The translations under genes and the position numbers were made by a program. Below, piece by piece: positions 55,191-64,000 of a stretch of 64,000 bases of DNA. The notes below the pieces were generated by a model. The model ran no database searches. It had not been told where the DNA came from and saw only the letters and a program-made list of their open reading frames with translations. The stretch comes from Ophioceras dolichostomum (taxonomy: Eukaryota > Ascomycota > Sordariomycetes > Magnaporthales > Ophioceraceae), in the NCBI GenBank assembly GCA_003049485.1, contig PYST01000092.1:53000-116999 (forward strand), given 5' to 3'. Numbering within the stretch: the stretch's first letter is position 1; the number at the start of each line of letters is the position of its first letter.

Positions 55191-57350
55191 ATGGCATACG
55201 ACCTCCGTCCTCGGTCTGCACGCCGCACCCTCAACCTTGCAATACTGTCCCGCGCCTCGACTGCTCCGCCTCGCACCAGCGCTCAGCCAACCACCCCTCC
55301 GTCCTCCTCCGCACGGGAATCCGCCTGCGGCTCCGACGCCGCCCAATCTGAAGCCGCGCCTGTCCAGGTGGCCTCAGATGGCAGACGCCCGCTCTCCACC
55401 TCGGACGAAGGATCTCAGCTTAACCTAGAGCCCGCTGTGAGCTCGAAGCCTGCTATGAGCTCAGAACCCGCATTGACGCACACCACTATGTCGGACACCG
55501 CCGCGGCTAAGAGAGCTGACGAGCACAGCGTCGCCGAGGGTGTGGAGAAAGAAAAGGATCAACGGGATGATGATGGCGAGAAAGCTGTGGCACTCGCCTT
55601 CCGGCTGGATCGGCCCGACGGCCGCGCCGACCAGGACCTCACGCTATGCTTCTACCGCGGATGGCAGGACGAGAAGATTCAGATGAAGGACAAGGCATGG
55701 GTTCACTTCTTCCAGCAGGGCAAGATCGAGGTCGAGGACGGCGAAGACTCGCGAAGGCTGCGACCCAAGGAGGTGGTGAGGATGGAAGTGCCCAAAGCTT
55801 CTGGCTTGTCCGACTGGCTCGCGAGGCTCGTGCGCGTTCTAGCCGTGGCAATAGTCACGTCTATTTCGGCTGCCGCGACGCACCGCGGCTTGGGCGACTG
55901 GATTGAGCGCCGAGTAGGGCCTGTGGCGTACTGCGCTGGTGCCTTTGGCGACGACGACCTTGACCAGCCCCGGCACAGATGCGAAGATATTGCCCAAGCT
56001 CTTCTGCCGGCGTCGCAGGCGCCGCTGGTGCCGGCTCCGTCCGGGCTCGCGGCCGGGGAGTCCCACGGCCAAGCCAGCTTCAACGTGTCTGTCTTCCCGG
56101 CCGTTGAGTCCGTCGAGCAGGTTCCGCAGTCGTACGCACGTCTCCTGCGCCCCTTCACGAAGAATAACTTCACCGCTTCTGGCACAAACGAGGCCAACAA
56201 CGATACGAAAAAGGCCGAGTTTCACCATCCCGGAACTGGAAACATCCTCAGGCATATGGACAACCTAAACGCGGAGCTCCAAACCTTATGCAAACTTGTC
56301 CCGTTCGCCGACGTACACCCCTCTGTCCAGGCTGACTGCGAAACGTTGCAACACTCGGTATCTCGAATCACCAAAATCCTATCGCCCGGCGAAATTTACG
56401 GAGCATTTCGCAATCCTAGTTTGGGCGGCGGATGGTGGGAACAGTCGAAGCTATATCCCCTACGCGTCGCGTTGGCCCATGTCAGGAGGCGAGAACGTGC
56501 CGAGGAGCCAGCGGCGGCGCCGGAATGGGACCCCCACGACGAGGGCCAGGTTAAGCAACAGGCGCGCTGGCGGCTGGACAGGGACGCCGAGCTCGCTCAG
56601 ACATGGTACGAATGGGCGACAAATTGGAGAAGATTTTACCACCGGGAGTTGGCCAAAGAAATAGATGCGCTCGCTGCCGAATTGGAAACGACACGGTGGC
56701 TATTTGGCTATATCGTGGACCAGCTCGAACATACCGCGCCCGCCGGGCGGGTCAACCAACAAAATATCACCGTCGACGAGGCGGGCGAATATTTGGCCGC
56801 GTTGCGAGGTACGTTACGGGACGTCCGCGGGCTCGAAGCGGCCGGCCTGGCGCCGCTGTTTTGGTTTACAGACGCCGCCATCAAGGGGCTCCGCCAAATC
56901 AATCGGGCCCTGACGATGATGGTAGACACGGCGGAGCGGATCATCATACGAAACCGCTTCCTCACGGGGGACTTTATCAGCTGGGAGGGCTGGATATATT
57001 ACCTCTCGTACCCGATTCTCTTCACCGGCTGGCCGGCTAGGCTCTGGGAAATGGCTTACCGCGTTTTCGTCGGGGGGTTGCAGGCCCGCGTGGCCGGGTG
57101 TGGCGGCTGGGCCCTGTCGCGATGCGTGTCCCGCGAGCCCGAAATGCCAAGCTCCACGTACGGAATAGCCAAGGCGCTCGACGACGTGGATAAGCGCTTC
57201 CGGGACTCCCTCATCGCGGTCGGTGTAAGGATACCCGAGTTCAGCCGCCACTACGAGACCACGCCCGAGTGGAAGACCGACCGGCCGGATGTGGAGGGAC
57301 CCCGAACACCACGCTCGGCGGGAAAAAATCCTCTCGGAAAGGAAGAATAG
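55191..57350 (+). CDS. Large orphan protein, predicted membrane-associated
   Basis: A single long frame of 719 residues from ATG 55191; the frame is open upstream to 55089 but only with TTG. The first residues (MAYDLRPRSARRTLNLAIL) are basic and Ser/Thr follow, possibly a mitochondrial presequence. Residues 30-150 are Ser/Ala/Glu-rich. A compact segment (LTLCFYRGWQDEKIQMKDKAW) and a hydrophobic helix (VRVLAVAIVTSISAAA) follow. The middle is rich in Trp, Arg and Glu (WYEWATNWRRFYHRELAKE), and a second hydrophobic stretch is WIYYLSYPILFTGWPARLW. I recognise no family. The length of the open frame, GC-ending codons and amphipathic helices support a real gene. The last 20 or so codons look wrong: the +1 frame from about 57283 reads as a charged coiled coil instead. 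Confidence 0.7.
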   Translation: MAYDLRPRSARRTLNLAILSRASTAPPRTSAQPTTPPSSSARESACGSDAAQSEAAPVQVASDGRRPLSTSDEGSQLNLEPAVSSKPAMSSEPALTHTTMSDTAAAKRADEHSVAEGVEKEKDQRDDDGEKAVALAFRLDRPDGRADQDLTLCFYRGWQDEKIQMKDKAWVHFFQQGKIEVEDGEDSRRLRPKEVVRMEVPKASGLSDWLARLVRVLAVAIVTSISAAATHRGLGDWIERRVGPVAYCAGAFGDDDLDQPRHRCEDIAQALLPASQAPLVPAPSGLAAGESHGQASFNVSVFPAVESVEQVPQSYARLLRPFTKNNFTASGTNEANNDTKKAEFHHPGTGNILRHMDNLNAELQTLCKLVPFADVHPSVQADCETLQHSVSRITKILSPGEIYGAFRNPSLGGGWWEQSKLYPLRVALAHVRRRERAEEPAAAPEWDPHDEGQVKQQARWRLDRDAELAQTWYEWATNWRRFYHRELAKEIDALAAELETTRWLFGYIVDQLEHTAPAGRVNQQNITVDEAGEYLAALRGTLRDVRGLEAAGLAPLFWFTDAAIKGLRQINRALTMMVDTAERIIIRNRFLTGDFISWEGWIYYLSYPILFTGWPARLWEMAYRVFVGGLQARVAGCGGWALSRCVSREPEMPSSTYGIAKALDDVDKRFRDSLIAVGVRIPEFSRHYETTPEWKTDRPDVEGPRTPRSAGKNPLGKEE

Positions 57351-57618
57351 GAAGCAGAAGCAGAAGGAGGAGGAAGGGACGCAGGGCGCTGTGGGAAGCG
57401 ACGTTGAGGTGCCGCGGGCGAGGAGGCGTAGTAACTACATTTCTAGGAATTGGCTGTTCGAGAAAAGTCTGTCAGAGCGTTCCGAGCGGAGAAGACTCGA
57501 CCAAGAGGATTTGCAAAGGCAGGCGGAGGAGTGGGAAGAGACAAAAGAGGCCTGGCGGGTGTGGAGGACAAACACCTGGAAATCATGTCTGAGAAAACTA
57601 GGGCTTCGAGAGGAGTAG
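57283..57618 (+). other. Probable true C-terminus of the orphan gene, in the +1 frame
   Basis: After TDRPDV (about 57284) the overlapping +1 frame reads WRDPEHHARREKILSERKNR and remains open to a stop at 57618. It is highly charged and helical (coiled-coil-like), ending LRKLGLREE. The original frame instead runs into a low-quality Pro/Arg tail and stops at 57350. No GT/AG pair fits. A one-base insertion in the assembly or a genuine frameshift mutation explains it best. Confidence 0.5.
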
Positions 57619-58226
57619 GTAGTAAGAGAGAGGAGGTGGTGGGAACTGCGGCCGCCACGGTGTAGACCACAAAACAAGGACGTCTGCGGTGTACTTTGCC
57701 TTGATGGAGATAGTCTCGTGGGAAAACTTGGCGCATAGGTCTCTTCCTGATGTTGATGTCATTCCCTGAATGGCGGCTGAGTCAGCCCGTTGAACAGCTG
57801 AAAGGAAAGCCCATAACAATGGAATGAAATTTCAGAGTCGCCAGCTCGGCATTCTGACGTATTCCGTGTCTGCCGTAGAAAGAAAATTCACCAAGAAATC
57901 GACACGGATGGCTGGAAGGCCTAGTTTTTTTTTTTCAAATACTGCAATGCGGTCTAGCTTGCCTACATTGTCGTTAGAAAGAGCGTAGCTTATTCGATGC
58001 TAACAATGCCTGCTGTACCTGCTGGGGTTCTGAATCAGCGAGCTACCCCACGGAACTGAGCTCAACTTTTTTACTTGCGCCCTCAGGTCCCGTTCTTCTC
58101 GCCACCCCAATCACGTTGATCAGGCTCACTTTTTTTTATTCTACTCGAAATTCCCATTACGGGGAGCTTCTGTGACCGGAGAAGGCCGTCGATTGAAACG
58201 TTGCATGAGAATACCTACCGAGAGCC
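57619..58226. other. Intergenic spacer before NAD kinase
   Basis: About 600 bases with short T tracts (57925-57934, 58130-58137). Holds the NAD kinase promoter; nothing else recognised. Confidence 0.6.
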
Positions 58227-60635
58227 ATGGGCAGCGATACCGCGCCCGCGCCGACGGAGTGGCAAGTTTCCTTCGACGATGGCCATTCCAGCGCCAGCGA
58301 TGAGGACCAGAAGGCAGTCGAGGTGAGCTACCATTAAAGAAGCGATCGCATGCTCCTCATGCCGTTTACGAAATCGAATCATCTTTTATTTTCTTGGCCA
58401 GGAGGCTCCTCCTGCTCCAATACCATGCGACTGCTACTCTATCCCCCGCACCCCACCTCTGTGCCAGCTGCCGATATCTTGGAGGAAGAGTGGGCAGGCA
58501 TCGATGGATGGGGCCGGACGGAGTTTGCGGTCTGTCTTGGTGGACAGGATGGCATAGCTTGCGCCGCTCCTTCGATGGCATTGCTTCTTATGCCTCTCTG
58601 TCCCGGGCCACCAGAGTACTAATTATGATGCCGACCGGTATTGGACGAGCAGGTCATGTTCGATTCCGCAAACCCGTACCGACGTAAGAGCTCGCTCGTG
58701 GCCGCGGACACGCCTGTGCCCAGAGTACGCAAGTCCACTACAACCCCAGTTGCGCCGCCCGACAAGGCGCAGTGCATAGTCCACCAGTTCCTCGAAAGTC
58801 AGCGAAGGGCACGACTCGACCACGGTCGCGGACACGGCCGCGGCCTCGGCCACGACCACGGCCACGGACAAAACCACGGACAAGACCATGGACAAGACCA
58901 CGGACGCAATCACGACAGGCGAAGTTCTCCGCTAAGAAACGACCACCACAACCTCGATCATGAGCCCCACGGCACGGACGCTGGCCATGAACAAGGCCTG
59001 TATCGCGTCGTGGAACCCAAGGGTAGCAGCAGCCGCGGGACCAAGAGCGGGAGCGGTACCGGTAGCGGGAGCGGAAGCGGTAGTCATGTCAGCGGAAACG
59101 GAGACAGCAGCGCCTATAAGCGCCGGCTAGACTTCCTAGACGTACCGAGCGACAGCAGCGACGTTGGCCAGGTTGACGAGAAACACTGGCAGCACGGCAT
59201 CGCCACGACGCCCACGTCTGGGGCCGGCCAACTTCTGGATCACACCGAGGCGATGCACAGCCGGCTGCTCACAAAGAAACAGCTGAGCGAGATGGCTTGG
59301 GGCGTTCGCGAGCTGAGCAGGCGTTTGGGCAGTATGCGTCTGCGCTTCCGCGTCAAGACCATCTTCCTCCTGACTAAAATCTACGACCAGGATCTGGTCC
59401 CTAAGACGCGCGAGCTGACCCGCTGGCTGCTGGACAAGGACCGCGACGTGCGGTACACGGTCTACCTGGAGCGCTCGCTCAAGGAGAACAAGACGTTCGA
59501 CGCGCCGGGGCTGCTGGAGGAGCTCCAGGCAGACTACGCATCCGCCAGCGGGACCGATGTCGAAATCGACGATGCCGTCCGCGCCCTGCCGCGGCGGCTG
59601 CGATACTGGGACGAGCAGATGTGCCGCACGCGCCCGCACACCTTCGACTTCGCCATCACACTCGGCGGGGACGGCACGGTCCTGTACGCCAGCTGGCTGT
59701 TCCAGCGCATAGTGCCGCCGGTGCTGAGCTTCGCCCTAGGCAGCCTGGGCTTCCTGACGAAGTTCGAGTTCGAGGAGTACAAGGAGACGCTTACCACGGC
59801 CTTCAACGAGGGCGTGACCGTCAGCTTGAGGCTGCGTTTCGAGGGGACCGTCATGCGCAGCCAGGAGAAGAAGAAGCCGTCTCGCCTGCTCACGGACGGC
59901 ATCGGTCACCAGGGCCCCGCGGAGGAGGCCACCACCCTACCGGCCCAGCAACGGGATCTGGTGGAAGAACTAATCGGCGAGGAGAAGGACGACGAACACA
60001 CCCACCGGCCAGACGGCACGTACGAAATACTAAACGAGGTCGTCGTTGATCGGGGCCCCAATCCGAGTAAGCTGCCCCCCTATTTTTTTTTCTCGTCACC
60101 TTTTCTCACCTCACCTCTTGACGACCGAGTGAGAGTCCCCAAGTCGTCGCTAGAGCTAACGACGAGTCCACAACCCCCTGCACCAAAAACAGCAATGTCA
60201 TATACCGAAATATTCGGCGATGACGAGCACTTCACCTCGGTCCTCGCCGACGGCATCTGCGTGTCCACGCCCACGGGCTCCACGGCGTACAACCTCGCCG
60301 CGGGCGGCTCGCTGTGCCACCCGGAGAACCCCGTGATGCTGGTGACGTCCATCTGCGCGCACACGCTCTCGTTCCGCCCCATCATCCTGCCCGACACGAT
60401 CGTCCTGCGCGTCGGCGTGCCCTACAGCGCCCGGACGGGCTCGTGGGCCAGCTTCGACGGCCGAGAGCGCATCGAGCTAAAGCCGGGGGACTACGTCACC
60501 ATCAGCGCGAGCAGGTACCCCTTCGCGTCCGTCCAGGCGCCGGGGCGCCGCAGCGAGGACTGGGTCAACTCGATCAGCGGGAAGCTCGGCTGGAACACGC
60601 GCCAGAAGCAGAAGGCGTACAAGTCGTGGGACTGA
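58227..60635 (+). CDS. ATP-NAD kinase
   Basis: Three exons: 58227-58322 (ATG, 32 codons), 58653-60066 and 60193-60635; 650 residues. It phosphorylates NAD+ to NADP+. Core motifs are ITLGGDGTVLYAS (GGDGT at 370-374), LGSLGFLTKFEFEEY, NEVVVDRGPNPT and STPTGSTAYNLAAGGSL (from 528), then SFRPIILPDTIVLR and RERIELKPGDYV. Exon 1 is supported by a clean GTGAGC donor in phase 0 and joins to VMFDSANPYRRKSSL. Intron 2 is 126 bases, a multiple of three without a stop, and must be removed to restore RGPNPTMSYTEIFGDDEHF. The N-terminal extension holds a tract of His-Gly-x repeats (about 58833-58915) and a Ser/Gly tract, unusual additions to this enzyme. Intron 1 is long for this window (330 bases). Confidence 0.95.
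58826..58920 (+). repeat. Coding minisatellite for His/Gly/Asp-rich tract in NAD kinase
   Basis: Imperfect 12-base units of the type CACGGACAAGAC encode H-G-Q-D/N. The reading frame is kept throughout. Confidence 0.8.
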
Positions 60636-62214
60636 CTGAAAATGAAAAAGCCAGCCCTGTGAAGATAAAGTGGAACTTGGTTGGGGCTAGAAAAAAGAAA
60701 GGGAAAGAAAAAAAAAGACTTAAGACGAGCTAGAAACGCCGGGACATGTCGCCGCCACAGGCGGCGAGACCAGTCAGCTACCTACCTACGGCTCGGTGGG
60801 AGCGGAACGGGTTAACACAGGGAAGCCTGTGCGTGCCTCTAAAAGCCACAACCACTTCTGCATATCAGTCAGTAGCTTGAGTCACGCAAAGCTCAAGCAA
60901 GCCCTCTCCCCGGACCCTGAGAGCCAAATTACTCCAGCTTTTGCCCCTCCAATTCGCCCCGCGATTCGCGAGCCGAAATATGATTGGAAAAGTTGGGAGT
61001 GGAAAACGGAGATTGGTTGGGATTCGGTTTAGCCTTCAGGATAGGGTCCCGGGATGATGCCGACGGAGTGACGGCTTACGGCCGTCGATCCTCATGCTAG
61101 GCTCGGGAAGGGATCCCTTTGCATGACAGTCGAGCGTCGACTCAGGGTCGCATGTCGCGTGCTTCTACGTACCTCAGCTCGACATTGCAGTAGCTTGCTT
61201 TTCTCTCCATATATCTGCACTTGCCCTGGTCTGAGGCTGGTCTGTCAGTCAGTTACTAGTTCAGAGCTATGTATACGGGAGGGGGCCAACAAACGGGCTT
61301 GCAGCTACCTACCTACCTACCTAGCTAATAGCCTAGCCACCGACTTTATGTACAATAAAATCTATGCTAAAGACGGACGGAGTGGTGGGGTCACAAGGTG
61401 AGGTGGGTTAGAGAGCCTCAAGACAGAAAAATACAAATTGTGACGAAGAATGGGAAGATGCTGGGCTAGGCTACCCTTGTGGCACCTACCGAAGAAGAAA
61501 AAAAGAGCGAAGTATGTGGGAGGAAATAAAAACATGTTTGGCAGACATGAAACAACGCACGTATGGCCTCGGCGATTTTCCTGACCGACCTGGTCCTGGT
61601 CCCGGTTCTGGAACTCGCTTTTTTTGGCCTTCTACATGGATGGTTTGACTTGCAACAGTACTACCTTGTAGGTAGCTTCCCTGTCACGGCACAGCACCGC
61701 ACTGGTCGTCTGGAAGAAACTCGTTGGACGAAAAGAGGAAAAGGATCCAACGTGACAGGAATGGTGGCGAGAAGGCACTTTTTGTGTGAGGTCTCAGGCG
61801 CTTTACAGGTTAGACATGACATTAGGGGAGTGGCCAGCAGTGAAGCAGGCAAAGAGCAATCCTTCTTCAGTATCCATTGTCAAAAAGTCCAAATTTGTGC
61901 ACGAGAAGCGCCGAAACTCTGGAGACAGAACTAAGGAGATAGAGAAGCAAAGGTTGAAAGACTAGCGAATAATAAAAAGGGAAAAAAGGAAAAACAGACG
62001 TTGTTTATGGTATCCGGTCCAACTAGATAGGTTAGGTAGCCCTCTTCCCTCCAAGGTATATAAGACCTTCTCTATAGAAGAAACAGAGAAGGGATGGAAA
62101 ACCGAAAAATGAAACGCCTCGTAGATTCTTGGGTTTTTTTTTCGGGTTGTGTGTGTTTTGTGATTGGTAATTGTACATTTAGTGTCTTCTCTCAACAAAA
62201 ACTCAGCTCTCAGC
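60636..62214. other. Convergent 3' flank of NAD kinase and Ala-rich protein genes
   Basis: 1.6 kb. CTACC/CCTACC words at 60778 and 61303-61323. A plus-strand frame at 61563-61934 starts with a hydrophobic stretch but has no other support. No RNA gene seen. Confidence 0.6.
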
Positions 62215-63483
62215 TCAGTCCTCATCCGTGTCCGTGATCGTCTCGACGAAGGTCATGGTGACGCCCTGGTTGCCATCGACGTTCAGGTTCACGGCGTCGA
62301 TGGCGTCGCTCCTGGAGGCGATGTTCGAGACCGGTGCCGGGGCTACCGCACCAACGGGGGCGTCACGGGCGGAAAGTTCGGACGTGGAGCTCTTAAGCAC
62401 TGTTATTTTGGATTCCCGTGTTAGCTGGTGCTAAGTTGGAGGGCCACGTGTCTTTATGTGGCCGTGATAGGGACAGAGATAGGAGGCTCCCAAGAGTAGA
62501 GAGGAGGGGAGGAGAGTGGGAGAAGGAGAGAGAAAGGGGCAAGTCTCACAGTCGGGGATGCCAGAGCGGACGTACATCGTCGTGACCTTGACCTTGGAGC
62601 TGCTCCCACCCTCCAAATCACGCTTGGCCCGACGCTCGCCAGCAGCGGCACCAGCACCAGCACCAGCACCAGCACCAGCACCAGCAGCGGCGCCAGCAGC
62701 GGGGGCGTTCTCCACGAGGATGCCGACGCCGGATCCCTTCTCGCCGGTGCCGAGCTGGATCTTGGGGCCCTTGCCGAGGGAGGCCTCGGCGAACCTCAGG
62801 GCTCGATCGAAGCCGGCGAGATCACGCTTGGAGGCGGCGGGCTCGGACGGCGACGAGTCCTCGTTGTCACGGGGAGCGATCTCCTTGCCCATGCCTTGTA
62901 GCGCGGCGATCTGTTGGGCCTGGTTGGTTGTGTGAAAGTTGTGGATGAGTTAGTGATTGGTTCCTTAAGTCGGCCCGGCCATGTCTCTCCTGGCTTCGGG
63001 TCCCTTTTGTTGTTATGTGGGCCCGACGCAACACTCACCTGCTGCTGAAGAGCCGGATCCGTCGCGGCGGCGGCGTTGGCGGCCGGGGTGATGACGACGG
63101 CCCCAGCCCCGGCAGCTGGAGTAACGGCAGGCGCCTGTGCGGCAGCGGCACCGTTAGCTGCGTTCACTGCGGCGCCCTCGAGAGCATTCATGAGGCTGGA
63201 TACATCTTGGCGTCCTCCAAAGCTTATTTCACCATCACCTGTTCCCCCAGTATCATGTCAGCAGGCTTGTCTTCGCGTCTGTAGTGGACAAGAGAGGGGC
63301 CACTGGAAGGTCCGAGAGTTGTGGAATCGAACGAGTCTCTGTCTGGCTGGTCGATGGAGTATGGGTATGTATATGCTAGGTGTACTGACCGACTACCAGG
63401 GCCGGAGAGTAGGCGCCCAGGTTGATGTTCAGCGGCAAGGCCGCGGCCAGGCCGGCCATCGTGATAAAGTGGTAGTTGACCAT
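62215..63483 (-). CDS. Ala/Gly-rich protein of unknown function, possibly secretory
   Basis: Four exons on the minus strand (63483-63390, 63238-63039, 62919-62550, 62399-62215) splice cleanly to 282 residues. The N-terminus, MVNYHFITMAGLAAALPLNI, is hydrophobic enough for a signal or membrane-associated segment; next comes VVGDGEISFGG, joined across intron 1. Residues 55-95 are Ala/Val/Pro-rich, and a GAGAGAGAG run lies near 190. Two dibasic sites occur in the same local context, SKRDLAGF and AKRDLEGG, and might be Kex2 cleavage points. The end is acidic (TFVETITDTDED). I do not recognise a family. Exon 4 is supported by a CTAAC branch site and CAG acceptor. An upstream minus-strand frame opening at 63953 with a hydrophobic helix might contribute a further 5' exon, but I could not join it with confidence. 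Confidence 0.75.
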
Positions 63484-64000
63484 CTTGGCGATTAGGATCC
63501 GCTGAAAGGAGACGTCGTCTTTGGACTTGGCTGGTGCCGGGCGTTGCTTGGCTCTGAGGAAAGCGTGCGTCGAAAGCGGGTATTAACAAAGAAGAGAGGA
63601 GGCAAGAGAGAAGGGAAGAAAAAGAGCCAGATATATAAAAGAAGCGACCAGCGACAAGCCACGACGACCAGCGGGCAAGAATAGAAGATATGAAAAAAAA
63701 ATAAGAAGACGAAAGAAACGACAACAGACGAAAGCAGAGATGGGAGGGCAAAAACTGACTGACTGATGGAAAAGCACGAAGTCGGAGAGGAAGGAAGGAG
63801 CTTAAATTCAGAGGCTTTGTCCTGAACGATATATGCTTTCTGCACACACCTCTCTCCATGAATCAAACTAGCCCAGGAGACAAGGGCAACAACGAAAACT
63901 GCCAAGAGTCCGAGAGGCCCAATGGAGACCAATGGAGACCACGATGCCGGCATGCGGCTCCTCAGTCAGAACCCGGCGTGTTGTCCGGGGAGGCAGGGGG
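63484..64000. other. Upstream region of the Ala-rich protein gene
   Basis: Holds a purine-rich plus strand (pyrimidine-rich in mRNA sense), a TATATA element near 63632 and a tandem CCAATGGAGA pair at about 63918-63937. A possible additional 5' exon (hydrophobic helix opening at ATG 63953, minus) is noted but not called. Confidence 0.5.

Noticed and set aside
61563..61934. 123-codon plus-strand frame with a hydrophobic start
   Set aside because: After the first 35 residues the sequence looks random, and it lies in a convergent 3' flank.
1..64000. CRISPR arrays, phage genes, telomere repeats, 5S rRNA
   Set aside because: Looked for regularly spaced repeats, TTAGGG arrays and conserved 5S rRNA words; none found. 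The sequence is eukaryotic and not obviously telomeric.

Overview
The window reads as nuclear DNA of a filamentous ascomycete, most likely a sordariomycete. Genes are split by short introns (about 47-330 bases) with GT...AG ends, several with clear CTAAC/CTGAC branch sites. Coding regions are GC-rich at third positions, intergenic spaces are long, and the recognisable proteins (KEX1, DRE2, SFM1, STF2-like, a quinate-repressor-like protein) are all of Pezizomycotina type. There is one assembly gap (run of N after a poly-C tract, about 5370-5408). I see no CRISPR array, no bacterial operon structure, no rRNA, no convincing tRNA and no intact transposon.

Layout. 1-2.06 kb: six exons of a Zn2Cys6 transcription factor on the minus strand, cut by the window edge. 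2.06-14.03 kb: almost 12 kb with no supportable protein gene, only microsatellites and the gap. 14.0-16.9 kb (-): QA-1S/QutR-like quinate repressor homologue without a recognisable kinase-like domain. 21.3-22.4 kb (-): class 1 dihydroorotate-dehydrogenase-like flavoenzyme. 22.7-23.75 kb (-): SFM1-type SPOUT methyltransferase in five exons, one of only 18 bases. 25.1-27.3 kb (+): KEX1 carboxypeptidase. 28.1-29.35 kb (-): DRE2 Fe-S protein. 31.4-33.1 kb (+): a decaying PD-(D/E)XK nuclease-like gene with an in-frame stop. 35.5-36.2 kb (+): STF2-like hydrophilin whose ATG is split by an intron. 36.8-39.05 kb (-): mitochondrial methionyl-tRNA formyltransferase. 39.7-41.2 kb (-): acidic unknown protein. 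41.98-45.37 kb (-): a 1,130-residue fusion of a Pth11/SAT4-type seven-helix domain with a FucP-type MFS transporter. 48.3-50.6 kb (-): membrane-anchored amidohydrolase. 52.5-54.7 kb (+): MFS drug/basic-amino-acid-type transporter. 55.2-57.35 kb (+): large orphan membrane protein with a probable frameshift near its end. 58.2-60.6 kb (+): NAD kinase with a His/Gly-rich tract. 62.2-63.5 kb (-): Ala-rich protein of unknown function.

Most genes are unrelated housekeeping neighbours rather than a pathway cluster. The most unusual items are the receptor-like/transporter fusion, the remodelled quinate-repressor-like protein, the split start codon, the 18-base microexon, the eroding nuclease-like gene and the orphan at 55-57 kb.
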